Assembly: GCF_038896935.1 (NCBI RefSeq)
Contig: NZ_JBANDC010000004.1
Span: 62,001-126,000, forward strand
Length of the DNA stretch: 64,000 nucleotides
Direction: 5' to 3'
Origin: Collimonas rhizosphaerae
GTDB taxonomy: Bacteria > Pseudomonadota > Gammaproteobacteria > Burkholderiales > Burkholderiaceae_D
Below, in pieces: positions 1-7,838 of this stretch (positions are counted from its first letter, which is position 1; the number at the start of each line of letters is the position of its first letter). The notes beneath the pieces were generated by a model that searched no databases, had not been told where the DNA came from, and was given only the letters and a program-made list of their open reading frames with translations. Position numbers and translations under genes: made by a program.

Positions 1-66
1 GGCGACTTTGTGGACTTTATCGTCCTCGGAGACGGTTTTATAACCGAAATGCGTGGTGTTGGTCAT
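1..66 (-). CDS. ubiE: UbiE N-terminus, ubiquinone/menaquinone C-methyltransferase (cut by window edge)
   Basis: Only the first 22 codons are inside the window; the gene continues past the left edge. The start reads MTNTTHFGYKTVSEDDKV, which matches the conserved N-terminus of UbiE (THFG-[FY]-KTV-x(4)-KV). UbiE is the SAM-dependent C-methyltransferase of ubiquinone (and menaquinone) synthesis, a cytosolic enzyme associated with the membrane. In related Burkholderiales it usually sits directly downstream of a DUF971 gene; here the phosphonate cluster separates the two. The call rests on a short but distinctive stretch. Confidence 0.8.
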   Translation of the reverse strand, partial: MTNTTHFGYKTVSEDDKVHKVA

Positions 67-94
67 GGTGGCAAGCTTGTTTTGGCAGACTTAC

Positions 95-100
95 ATTATA
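95..100 (-). promoter_or_regulatory. Candidate -10 box for ubiE
   Basis: Read on the minus strand this is a perfect TATAAT about 30 bases upstream of the ubiE start codon. No good -35 hexamer is visible 16-18 bases further upstream. It suggests ubiE has its own promoter and is not dependent on read-through from the phosphonate operon upstream of it. Confidence 0.4.
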
Positions 101-189
101 CAAGTCCAGCCGCTGCGTGCTCGGCTTGCCAAATAAACTATGCGCGGTTTCCTGCCGGCTGGAACCGGCTTTGCATGACACTCAGGCAA

Positions 190-1578
190 TCAAGCCTTGT
201 CAGCCTTGCCCGCGGCATTCGCCAGCTTGCTCAGCATCTGGTCCAGCAGCCAAGGCTTGCGGTCCTGGTCTTCCGCCAGTTCCTTGCGCCGGATAGCGTC
301 GCGCACCACCAGCGAACCGATGTAGCGCAGCGGTTCCGGCGGGAACTGGCCGCGCGGGCCGGCTGCCAGCGGGCTGCGGCTCCAGGCGTTGTCGAGGCCC
401 AGCACCAGCGACGACAGCAATTGCCCGCCCATGTAGCTGGGGCCGACGCCGTTGCCTGAATAACCGAAGCCGTAGAACACGTTCGGCATGTCGTTGAGCC
501 GGCCGAAGAAGGGGAAGCCGGTGACCGAGCGGTCGGACGGGCCGTTCCAGCTGGCGGTGATCGGCACGCCGGCCAGCGCCGGGAAAAAATCGTGCAGGCT
601 GCGCTTGAGCTGCTGCTCATAGGGAGAGCGCTGGTCGAATACCGGCAGGATGCGGCCGCGCCAGGCGAAAGTGTTGCCGCCCTTGCCGAGCATCAGGCGG
701 CCGTCTTCGGTAGTGCGGTAATAGAACACGAAAGTGCGCGAATCGAGCACCGATACGCCGTCCGTCAAACCGATGCGCTGCAACAGATCGGGGCATTTCT
801 CCGTGATCACCATGTCGCTGGAGACCACCGCCAGGGTCCGTTCGAATTGCGGGAAACGGCTGGCCATCCAGGCGTTGATGGCCAATACCACCTTGCCGGC
901 CTGCAGGCTGCCGGCCGGCGTCTGCAGCGTGACCGCGGCGCCGGGCGTGAACGACAGCATCGGCGTCCTTTCGTAGATCCGTATGCCCATGTCCAGTGCC
1001 ACGCGGCGCAGGCCGCGCACCAGTTTTCCCGGATGCACCGTCGCCGCCATCGGCGAGAACACGCCGGCGAGGTTACGCGCGGAACCGGAACGGCGCTGCA
1101 CTTCAGCGCCAGGCAGCTCATGATAGGAACTGATGCCCTGCCGCTGCAGTTCCTGCAGCACCGGGTCCAGCACTCCCAGCTGCGCCTTGGTGGTGGCGGT
1201 ATACAAGGTGCCATCCTGGCGGAACTCTGCATTGATCTTGTGTTCGCGGCAGAAATTGCCGATGTGGTCGACCACCGCCTCCGAAGCCTTTACCAGGCGC
1301 ACTGCTTCAGCCTCGCCGAACAAGCGGCGCAAGGTGAAGAACTTGGTGGACCAGGTCAGCAGGCAGCCGCCGTTGCGGCCGCTGGCGCCGGCGCCGCACA
1401 GGTCGCTCTCGATGATGGCGATGTCCAGCGCCGGATCCTGCTGCTTGAGCTGGATTGCAGTCCACAAGCCGGTAAAGCCGCCGCCGACGATGCCGACGTC
1501 CGCCTTTTGCCGGCCTTGCAGGGCGGGAGCCAGCTCGCCGCCGTCGAACAATGCTTCTTCAAGCCAGAATGGGCGCAT
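190..1578 (-). CDS. FAD-dependent amine/amino-acid oxidoreductase of the phosphonate cluster
   Basis: A 462-residue DAO-family flavoprotein. The dinucleotide-binding glycine motif GGGFTG is at residues 32-37, and GAGASGRNGG, typical of the PuuB/glycine-oxidase-like branch, follows near residue 63. It is the last gene of the minus-strand run GntR-phnA-phnY-HD-this gene and starts 32 bases after the HD gene stops. FAD oxidoreductases recur in AEP catabolic clusters, and some act on N-alkylated or modified AEP. By context it probably oxidises an aminophosphonate at the C-N bond and so feeds phosphonoacetaldehyde to PhnY. The substrate cannot be read from sequence; another secondary amine is possible. 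Confidence 0.75.
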   Translation of the reverse strand: MRPFWLEEALFDGGELAPALQGRQKADVGIVGGGFTGLWTAIQLKQQDPALDIAIIESDLCGAGASGRNGGCLLTWSTKFFTLRRLFGEAEAVRLVKASEAVVDHIGNFCREHKINAEFRQDGTLYTATTKAQLGVLDPVLQELQRQGISSYHELPGAEVQRRSGSARNLAGVFSPMAATVHPGKLVRGLRRVALDMGIRIYERTPMLSFTPGAAVTLQTPAGSLQAGKVVLAINAWMASRFPQFERTLAVVSSDMVITEKCPDLLQRIGLTDGVSVLDSRTFVFYYRTTEDGRLMLGKGGNTFAWRGRILPVFDQRSPYEQQLKRSLHDFFPALAGVPITASWNGPSDRSVTGFPFFGRLNDMPNVFYGFGYSGNGVGPSYMGGQLLSSLVLGLDNAWSRSPLAAGPRGQFPPEPLRYIGSLVVRDAIRRKELAEDQDRKPWLLDQMLSKLANAAGKADKA

Positions 1579-1610
1579 GGATCAGCTATCCTGAATGGGC
1601 AACGTAACGG

Positions 1611-2162
1611 TTAAGCAGCGGCCAAGGCGCAGGCCGACATCAGCTTGAAAAAATATTGCAGGCCGGGGGTCGCCATGCCTTTCACCTTGGCCTGGTCGTC
1701 CCACAGGCGCAGGCTGACTGCATCGGCGGCATAAGGACGGGCGATGAACTGCGCCGCATCCGCGGCGGAAAACACGCCGCCCTGCAATTCCAGGCTGCGC
1801 TTGGAGTCTTCAGACAGGCGGTTCCAATAACCGGCATCTGTCGCGCACAGGTAACGCTTGGCGTCGACGTGCAGGCGGATCGGCTCCAGTACTGCCGGAC
1901 TGAACAAGCCGCGCAGATACGGTATCGCGAAATATTGATGGGTATCGTCGACGCCGCGCGCGGACGGCGTCTCGCCTTGCGGGTTCAGCAAATGCCCGAG
2001 ATCGTGCAGCAAGGCGGCGCACACCAGTTCCGGGGCGGCGCCGGCCTGCTCGGCCAGGGTTGCCGACTGCAGCGCGTGCTCGAGCTGGCTGACCGGCTCG
2101 CCGCTGTACATCTGGTGGCCGCCGCGTTCGAACAGTTCGCAGATTTGCGGAATGGTCAGCAT
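1611..2162 (-). CDS. PhnZ-like HD-domain protein (mixed-valent diiron oxygenase family)
   Basis: A 183-residue HD protein of the kind associated with phosphonate degradation operons. Metal ligands expected for the MIOX/PhnZ fold are visible: H29, H53-D54 (in LLHDLGH), H75, H98 and D155 or D156. The YxGE motif (Y19, E22) matches the Tyr/Glu pair that closes the PhnZ active site. PhnZ cleaves (R)-2-amino-1-hydroxyethylphosphonate to glycine and phosphate. Its usual partner PhnY*, an alpha-ketoglutarate dioxygenase, is not in this cluster, so the substrate here is open. It starts 15 bases after phnY stops and is probably co-transcribed. The fold is clear; the reaction is inferred. Confidence 0.8.
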   Translation of the reverse strand: MLTIPQICELFERGGHQMYSGEPVSQLEHALQSATLAEQAGAAPELVCAALLHDLGHLLNPQGETPSARGVDDTHQYFAIPYLRGLFSPAVLEPIRLHVDAKRYLCATDAGYWNRLSEDSKRSLELQGGVFSAADAAQFIARPYAADAVSLRLWDDQAKVKGMATPGLQYFFKLMSACALAAA

Positions 2163-2177
2163 AGGTTCAGCTCCAGT

Positions 2178-3638
2178 TCAATTCCAAGGCAGAGAATAGG
2201 TTTTGGTGTTGCAGAAACTCTTCATCGCTTCCTGCACGCCTTCCTTGTAGCCCAGGCCGGAATCCTTGATGCCGCCGAACGGCGTCAGTTCCAGGCGATA
2301 GCCTGGCACTTCGCGCACGTTGATGCTGCCGACCTGCAGTTCGCGCACGAAACGGGTGATGTAATCGAGGCGGTTGGTGCAGACCGAGGACGACAAGCCG
2401 TAGGGCGTCGAATTCGAGATGCGGATGGCGTCGGCGATATCGGTGCAGCGGATCACCGGCGACACCGGGCCGAAGGTTTCTTCTGCGACCAGCAGGCAAT
2501 CGGCCGGCACGTGGTCAAGCACGGTCGGCGAGTACAGTGCGCCATCGCGCAGGTTGCCGAACAGGAGCTTGGCGCCGTGCTGCTGGGCGTCCTTGACCTT
2601 GGCCTCAAAGGCGCTGGCGGAGCGGGCGTCGATCACGGTGCCCATGTCGTTGTGCGGATCCATCGGATCGCCGTATTTGACGGCCTTGGTTTTGCTGACC
2701 AGCAGCTCGACGAATTCATCGGCCACCGCCTGGTGCACGATCATGCGCTTGATCGCCGTGCAGCGCTGGCCGGAATTCTTGTACGAACCGGAAACCGCCA
2801 GCGTCGCCGCCTCCTCCAGGTCGGCGTCTTCCATCACGATGATCGGGTCGTTGCCGCCCAGCTCCAGCACCTGGCGTTTGTAGACCGCCTTGCCGGCGAT
2901 GTATTTGCCGATCGGTACGCCGCCGGTGAATGTCACCAGGTCGACATCGGGATTGGTCAGCATTTCATCCGCGATTTCAGCGGGATCGCCGGTGACCACC
3001 GAGAACATTGCCGGCGGCAGGCCGGCTTCGTACAGGATGTCCGCCAGCAGCAGCGCCGACAGCGGCGTTTTTTCAGTCGGCTTGAGCACCATGCGATTGT
3101 TGGTGGCGATCGAAGGCGCAACCTTATGGGCAACCTGGTTGAGCGGATGGTTGAACGGCGTGATCGCCGAAATCGCGCCCAGCAATGGTTCTTTCAAGGT
3201 ATAGACCTTGCGCTGCTTGCCGTGCGGCGTCAGGTCGCAGGAAAACACCTGGCCGTCATCCACCAGCGCCTGATTGGCGGCGAACACGAAAACATCGCAG
3301 GCGCGGCCGACTTCATACAGGCTGTCTTTCTTGCACAAGCCGGCTTCTGCCGTGATCAGGTCGGAAATCGCATCGGCATTGGCGCGCAGCAGTTCTGAGG
3401 TGCGCAACATGATGCGCGACCGTTCATAGCGCGTCAGCGGCGAACGGAAGGCGCGCGCCGCATGGAAAGCATGGCGGATGTCATCCACCGTGGCTTTCGG
3501 CACCGAACCGACCAGCGCGCCGTTGAAAGGATTGCGGATTTCTATGCGGCGCAGGTTGCCGACCAGCTTGCCGGCAATCCGCATCTCTTGGTGTAAAGGC
3601 TCGCCTTGCTTGAGCTTGCTCAGTTCGGTCAGCATCAT
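2178..3638 (-). CDS. phnY: Phosphonoacetaldehyde dehydrogenase PhnY
   Basis: A 486-residue NAD(P)-dependent aldehyde dehydrogenase. The catalytic cysteine is at about residue 293 in SGQRCTA, and the general-base glutamate lies in LELGGNDP. Full length for the family. It oxidises phosphonoacetaldehyde, made by PhnW from 2-aminoethylphosphonate, to phosphonoacetate, the PhnA substrate. Its position directly after phnA and opposite phnW makes this specific function much more likely than a generic aldehyde dehydrogenase. The start gives two adjacent Met codons; either may be used. Confidence 0.9.
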   Translation of the reverse strand: MMLTELSKLKQGEPLHQEMRIAGKLVGNLRRIEIRNPFNGALVGSVPKATVDDIRHAFHAARAFRSPLTRYERSRIMLRTSELLRANADAISDLITAEAGLCKKDSLYEVGRACDVFVFAANQALVDDGQVFSCDLTPHGKQRKVYTLKEPLLGAISAITPFNHPLNQVAHKVAPSIATNNRMVLKPTEKTPLSALLLADILYEAGLPPAMFSVVTGDPAEIADEMLTNPDVDLVTFTGGVPIGKYIAGKAVYKRQVLELGGNDPIIVMEDADLEEAATLAVSGSYKNSGQRCTAIKRMIVHQAVADEFVELLVSKTKAVKYGDPMDPHNDMGTVIDARSASAFEAKVKDAQQHGAKLLFGNLRDGALYSPTVLDHVPADCLLVAEETFGPVSPVIRCTDIADAIRISNSTPYGLSSSVCTNRLDYITRFVRELQVGSINVREVPGYRLELTPFGGIKDSGLGYKEGVQEAMKSFCNTKTYSLPWN

Positions 3639-3682
3639 GTCCTCGGGTCTGTCGGTCAGCGTGGAGAAAATTTATTGCGCGC

Positions 3683-4924
3683 TTATCGGGTGAAATTCAT
3701 GGCCAGGAAAAACACATCGAAATTGCGCAGCCGGTGGTCGGCCGGGATGGCGCCCAGCTTGCGGTTGAACATCAGCGGCACCCGCTGTTCGGAAATGCCG
3801 CCGTGCGAACGCAGCGGCAGTTTCAGCTCGGACAGGTCATGGCGGCTGGCGGCGGTGCCGATCACGGCCAAGCGTTCGCTGACCACCACCAGGTCGCCGA
3901 TGCGGTCCGGCGGCAGTTCGAAACGCTGCGCTGCCTGTTCGCGTGTGAGCACCAGTTCGATGCCGGGGATGGCGCGGATCTTGTCGGCGATCTTGTCGGC
4001 GATCTCGGCAGCGTTCGAGGCCGCGCCGAGATAGACGGTCGCGTAGGAGCCGAGCGCACCGTGGTGCACCACATAGGGATCGGTAATCGGCAAGATGACG
4101 CGGGTTTTCTCGACGCCGACCTTGGCGTCCAGCACATCCTGCAGATAGACCACGTTGGCATTGCCGGCGCTGTCGGTCTTGGCGTTCATGCCGTGGTCGG
4201 CGGTCAGGCCGATCACCGCGCCCAGCGCATCGAGCTGGGTCAGGTAATGGTCCATCATGGCGTAGAAAGCGTTGGCGCCGGGCGTGCCGGGGGCGTATTT
4301 GTGCTGGATGTAGTCGGTGGTCGACAGGTACATGATGTCCGGCCGTTCGCTGGCCAGCAGCTTGACGCCGGCGGCGAACACGAACTCGGACAGTTCGGCG
4401 CTGTACACCGACGGCAGCGGCATGCCGACCAGTTCCAGCAGGTTTTCTATGCCGTTCTGTTCCAGCGTAGCCTGGTCGGCTTTTTCAGCGGAAAAGCAGA
4501 TGCCGCGCATCTTGTGGCCGAGCAGGCCGCGCAGCTTGTCCTTGGCGGTCACCACCGCCACCTTGGCGCCGGCATCGGCGAAGGCGGCCAGGATGGTGCC
4601 GGCGCGCAGGTACTTGGCGTCGTTCATCATCACTTCCTGCCTGGTTTCCAGGTCATAGAAGTAGTTGCCGCAGATGCCATGCACCGACGGCGGCACCCCG
4701 GTCACGATCGACAGGTTGTTCGGATTGGTGAAACTCGGCACCACGCAGTCGGCGCCCAGCACCGTGCCCTGCTCCGTCATCTTTTTCAGGAACGGCGCGA
4801 CGCCGGCCTGGATCGCCTGGTTGATGTATTCCTGTTCGCAGCCGTCGACGCAGACCACCACCAGCGGCTGCCGCATCGATTGATAACTGCGGCCATTGAC
4901 GTTAAGGGTTCTGGTATTGGACAT
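3683..4924 (-). CDS. phnA: Phosphonoacetate hydrolase PhnA
   Basis: A 413-residue alkaline-phosphatase-superfamily enzyme that splits the C-P bond of phosphonoacetate to acetate and phosphate using two zinc ions. Visible active-site elements are D27 (VVCVDGCE), the nucleophile T66 (PSFTNPNN), the TDYIQHKYAP segment with its Asp and His ligands, ADHGMN with Asp-His, and a late His in RSHGG. Full length. It lies 44 bases upstream of phnY and 39 bases downstream of the GntR gene on the same strand. It completes the PhnW-PhnY-PhnA route from AEP to acetate. Confidence 0.93.
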   Translation of the reverse strand: MSNTRTLNVNGRSYQSMRQPLVVVCVDGCEQEYINQAIQAGVAPFLKKMTEQGTVLGADCVVPSFTNPNNLSIVTGVPPSVHGICGNYFYDLETRQEVMMNDAKYLRAGTILAAFADAGAKVAVVTAKDKLRGLLGHKMRGICFSAEKADQATLEQNGIENLLELVGMPLPSVYSAELSEFVFAAGVKLLASERPDIMYLSTTDYIQHKYAPGTPGANAFYAMMDHYLTQLDALGAVIGLTADHGMNAKTDSAGNANVVYLQDVLDAKVGVEKTRVILPITDPYVVHHGALGSYATVYLGAASNAAEIADKIADKIRAIPGIELVLTREQAAQRFELPPDRIGDLVVVSERLAVIGTAASRHDLSELKLPLRSHGGISEQRVPLMFNRKLGAIPADHRLRNFDVFFLAMNFTR

Positions 4925-4963
4925 GGCATTGCTTTCGCTGTGGGTCAGACTTGCTTGTAGGTT

Positions 4964-5671
4964 TTACTTCAAGGTGATCGGCGCGGCCGAGGCAGCTTTT
5001 GCCTGCGCCTTGTGCATGCGGTTGCGCCCGGCCACCGCATGCTCGCGCATGATGTCGCCGGCGGCTTGCGGATCGCCGGCGGCGATGGCGTCGACGATCT
5101 TGTGGTGTTCGGCAGTCGAGGTCGGCAGGCTGCCCTTTTGCGCCAGCGCCGAGCGGCGGAACAGGCTGAGTTCGTTGACCAGGCGGCGGTAGGTATGCAG
5201 CAGCTTCTTGTTGGCGGTGAACTGCACCAGCGCATCATGGAAGGCCAGGTTCAGTTTCAGGTAGCCGTCGACGTCGCCCAGCGCCACCATGCCGTCCATG
5301 CGATCGAGCAGCGTGCGCAGCTCCTGCACCTGGGCCGGCTTGATGGCCGCCGCCAGCTTGCGCCCGATCAATTCATCCAGCGCCGCCCGCACCTCATAAA
5401 TCTCGTCGGCTTCCTCGACCGAAATCTGGCGCACGAACACGCCGCAGTTTTTTTCCTGCTGCACCAGCCCCGCCTCTTCCAGCGCGCGAAACGCCTCGCG
5501 CACCGGGCCGCGCGAAACGCCCAGCATTTCCGCCAGAGAAACCTCGTTGAGCTTGTCGCCGGCGACCAGGTCGCCGGTGAGGATCATGCGCTCCAGTTCT
5601 TTCTGCACTAAGGAAGGCAGCGAGTTTTTCTGGACCAGGGCGATAGTGTTCATGGTGCGGTTGACGGTCAT
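4964..5671 (-). CDS. GntR-family (FCD/FadR subfamily) regulator of the phosphonate genes
   Basis: A 235-residue regulator with an N-terminal winged helix (LVQKELERMILTGDLVAGDKLNEVSLAEML, split here only by reading length) and a C-terminal all-helical FCD ligand-binding domain with several His residues that could bind metal (FHDAL, EHHKI, REHAV). The frame is open further upstream, but residues before MTVNRTM resemble no regulator, so the start is placed at 5671; Met at 5653 is an alternative. It is the first gene of the GntR-phnA-phnY-HD-FAD run and divergent from phnW, with a GntR-type palindrome between them. It probably represses both directions until a phosphonate intermediate binds. Confidence 0.85.
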   Translation of the reverse strand: MTVNRTMNTIALVQKNSLPSLVQKELERMILTGDLVAGDKLNEVSLAEMLGVSRGPVREAFRALEEAGLVQQEKNCGVFVRQISVEEADEIYEVRAALDELIGRKLAAAIKPAQVQELRTLLDRMDGMVALGDVDGYLKLNLAFHDALVQFTANKKLLHTYRRLVNELSLFRRSALAQKGSLPTSTAEHHKIVDAIAAGDPQAAGDIMREHAVAGRNRMHKAQAKAASAAPITLK

Positions 5672-5717
5672 GGCGTTCTTTTTAGACGTTTGATGATTGC
5701 ACTTTAACTCAAGCAAG

Positions 5718-5734
5718 TGTAGATTGTCTACAAT
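5718..5734. promoter_or_regulatory. GntR-type operator overlapping the phnW -10 box
   Basis: A perfect inverted repeat TGTAGA-TTG-TCTACA spans 5718-5732. Offset within it, TTGTCTACAA (5724-5733) fits the TnGTnnnACnA pattern bound by FCD-type GntR repressors. TACAAT at 5729-5734 is a plausible -10 box for phnW, so binding would block the polymerase. The site lies between divergent gntR (start 5671) and phnW (start 5776), as expected for a shared operator. The -35 region is not convincing. Confidence 0.6.
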
Positions 5735-5775
5735 ATACATGAAACAACGTGTGATATCAAACCAAGGACACCCCC

Positions 5776-6906
5776 ATGAGCCTGCATAGCCGCGATCCGA
5801 TTCTGCTGACCCCCGGACCACTGACCACTTCCCTCGCCACCAAGAGCGCCATGCTGCAGGACTGGGGCTCCTGGGATGCCGCCTTCAACGCCATCACGGC
5901 CAAAGTACGCAAGCAATTGCTCGACATCGCCAATGCGCACGAAAGCCATGTGTGCGTGCCGATGCAGGGCAGCGGCACGTTCTCGATAGAAGCGGCGATC
6001 AACACCCTGCTGCCGCGCAACGGCCACATGCTGGTGCTGATCAACGGCGCCTACGGCAAGCGCATGGCGAAAATCGTCGAGATGATGGGGCGCCAGGTAT
6101 CCGTGCTGGAAACGGCCGAGGATGTGCCGACCACCGCTGCCGATGTCGAGCGCGCCTTGGGCAACGACCGCAGCATCACGCACATCGGCGTGATCCATTG
6201 CGAAACCAGCACCGGCATCCTCAATCCCCTATATGAAATTGCCGAAGTAGTGGCGCAGCACAAGAAAAGCCTGGTCATCGACGCCATGAGTTCTTTCGGC
6301 GCACTGGAAATCGATGCGGCGAAAATCAGTTTCGATGCGCTGATCGCGGCCAGCGGCAAATGCATAGAAGGACCACCGGGCATGGGCTTCGTGATTGTCC
6401 GCAAAAGCGTACTGGAAAAAAGCGCGGGCAATTCAAGGTCGCTGTCGCTCGACCTTCACGATCAGTGGACCTACATGGAAAAAACCACGCAATGGCGCTT
6501 CACGCCGCCGACCCACATCGTGGTGGCTTTTCATGCGGCGCTGAACCAGTTTTTTGCGGAAGGCGGCCAGCCGGCCCGGCTGGCGCGCTATACCAGGAAC
6601 TACGATACCCTGATGGCGGGCATGCGCGAACTGGGGCTGATCCAGTTTCTGCCGGCAAAAATCCAGGCGCCCATCATCGTCACGATACATGCGCCGAACA
6701 GCGCCAGTTACGCATTCAAGGATTTCTATAACCGGGTGCGCGACAAGGGCTTCATCCTGTACCCAGGCAAGCTGACCCAGGCCGAGACTTTCCGCGTGGG
6801 TTGCATCGGTTCTATCGGCGCGCAGGAAATGCGGCAGGCAGTGCATGCGATCGGCGATGCACTGCGCGAGATGGGAATCAAGGCAAGGAACGCCGGCAAT
6901 TCTTGA
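5776..6906 (+). CDS. phnW: 2-aminoethylphosphonate:pyruvate aminotransferase PhnW
   Basis: A 376-residue fold-type I PLP aminotransferase that converts 2-aminoethylphosphonate and pyruvate to phosphonoacetaldehyde and alanine. The PLP lysine is K195 in ASGKCIEGPPG, and the N-terminus LLTPGPLTTS is characteristic of PhnW. A clear ribosome binding site AAGGA lies 7 bases before the ATG. It is transcribed divergently from the GntR-phnA-phnY operon. Sequence and context agree; an alanine-glyoxylate aminotransferase is the only serious alternative and fits less well. Confidence 0.94.
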   Translation: MSLHSRDPILLTPGPLTTSLATKSAMLQDWGSWDAAFNAITAKVRKQLLDIANAHESHVCVPMQGSGTFSIEAAINTLLPRNGHMLVLINGAYGKRMAKIVEMMGRQVSVLETAEDVPTTAADVERALGNDRSITHIGVIHCETSTGILNPLYEIAEVVAQHKKSLVIDAMSSFGALEIDAAKISFDALIAASGKCIEGPPGMGFVIVRKSVLEKSAGNSRSLSLDLHDQWTYMEKTTQWRFTPPTHIVVAFHAALNQFFAEGGQPARLARYTRNYDTLMAGMRELGLIQFLPAKIQAPIIVTIHAPNSASYAFKDFYNRVRDKGFILYPGKLTQAETFRVGCIGSIGAQEMRQAVHAIGDALREMGIKARNAGNS

Positions 6907-6950
6907 CGATGCAAGCCGGCCGGATATTGCGGAGACGGGGTCCGGCTAGC

Positions 6951-7382
6951 TTATGCGCAACCGTGGCCGCCCGCGGCCTTGGCTGTCATCGGCAGGTCGC
7001 GGCCGGATTCCCGGGTATGGCCGGCTGCTTCAAGGCGCTGCAGGTAGTCTTCCCACATCGCCTCCTGGTCCCGTCCTAATTTATACAGGTAGGCCCAGGT
7101 AAAAATGCCGCTGACATGGCCGTCGGAAAACGTCGGCTTGACGGCATAATTGCCGACCGGGTCGAGCGCCGCCATTTCGACATTGCGCTTGCCGGTCTGC
7201 AGCACTTCCTGCCCGGGACCATGGCCGCTGACTTCGGCGGAGGGCGAATACACGCGCATCAATTCAAACGGCAGCAAAAAAACCGCGCCGTCGTCGAAGG
7301 CGACTTCCAGCTTGCACGATTGCTTGTGCACTACGAATGACACCGGCGCAGGCGCCGGGGCTGATTGCTTGGAACCGGTCAT
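6951..7382 (-). CDS. DUF971 (GBBH-like N-terminal domain) protein
   Basis: A 143-residue protein with a DUF971 core (about residues 15-110), the small domain also found at the N-terminus of gamma-butyrobetaine hydroxylase. Recognisable features are the FAFDDG-like opening (VAFDDGAVFLLPFELMRVYSPSAEV), PVGNYAVKPTFSDGH, and GIFTWAYLYKLG. The protein has a His-Gly-Cys tail. Function is unknown; the domain is thought to bind metal or take part in Fe-S handling. It normally precedes ubiE in this group, and here the phosphonate cluster lies between. It is 21 bases downstream of the HIT gene. Confidence 0.8.
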   Translation of the reverse strand: MTGSKQSAPAPAPVSFVVHKQSCKLEVAFDDGAVFLLPFELMRVYSPSAEVSGHGPGQEVLQTGKRNVEMAALDPVGNYAVKPTFSDGHVSGIFTWAYLYKLGRDQEAMWEDYLQRLEAAGHTRESGRDLPMTAKAAGGHGCA

Positions 7383-7403
7383 TGGGGTTGCCCGTAAATG
7401 AGA

Positions 7404-7838
7404 TTAAAACTGCCCGGAGACGGCAGAACGCAATGCGCCCAGCAACACCTGCCGTTGCTCCAGCGTGGCTGGCGATGGCTGCCGTTGCGCTTCGGCCCAC
7501 ACCGGGCCAGGGAAATGAGCGTCGTCCACATAGCGTGGAATCACATGCCAGTGCAGATGCGGCGTCATGTTGCCGAGGCTGGCCAGGTTGATTTTTTCCG
7601 GCTGCATGACAGCACGCACCGCAGACTCCACCTTGCAGACCGCAGCCATCAATGTGCTGCGATCAGCCACCGGCAGATCGGTCATTTCCTTCACATGATC
7701 GTTCCAGATGACACGGCAAAACCCTGGATAAGAGGCATCGTCGACCAGCACCACGCGGAATTTTTCGGCGTAGTGGAGTACTTCCCCACCGTCGCCGTTG
7801 CACAGTTCGCAATCAGCTGAATGCATTGCCATGGTCAC
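7404..7838 (-). CDS. HIT-family nucleotide hydrolase/transferase
   Basis: A 144-residue histidine-triad protein. The triad HLHWH is at residues 94-98, preceded by NMTPHLHWHVIPR as in bacterial diadenosine/nucleoside phosphoramidase-like HIT proteins. The N-terminal CELC pair is also visible. Family members hydrolyse nucleotidyl phosphoramidates or dinucleoside polyphosphates; the substrate here is unknown. Its ATG overlaps the stop of the upstream large flavoprotein gene by 4 bases, so the two are translationally coupled. Confidence 0.85.
   Translation of the reverse strand: MTMAMHSADCELCNGDGGEVLHYAEKFRVVLVDDASYPGFCRVIWNDHVKEMTDLPVADRSTLMAAVCKVESAVRAVMQPEKINLASLGNMTPHLHWHVIPRYVDDAHFPGPVWAEAQRQPSPATLEQRQVLLGALRSAVSGQF

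Noticed and set aside
1656..3398. Long open frame (580 codons) on the plus strand antisense to the HD and phnY genes
   Set aside because: Composition reflects the GC-rich antisense of real genes; His/Arg/Gln-rich with no family motif and no ribosome site.
6907..6950. Terminator between convergent phnW and DUF971 genes
   Set aside because: AGCCGG...CCGGCT can pair, but the loop is over 20 bases and there is no T-run on either strand.
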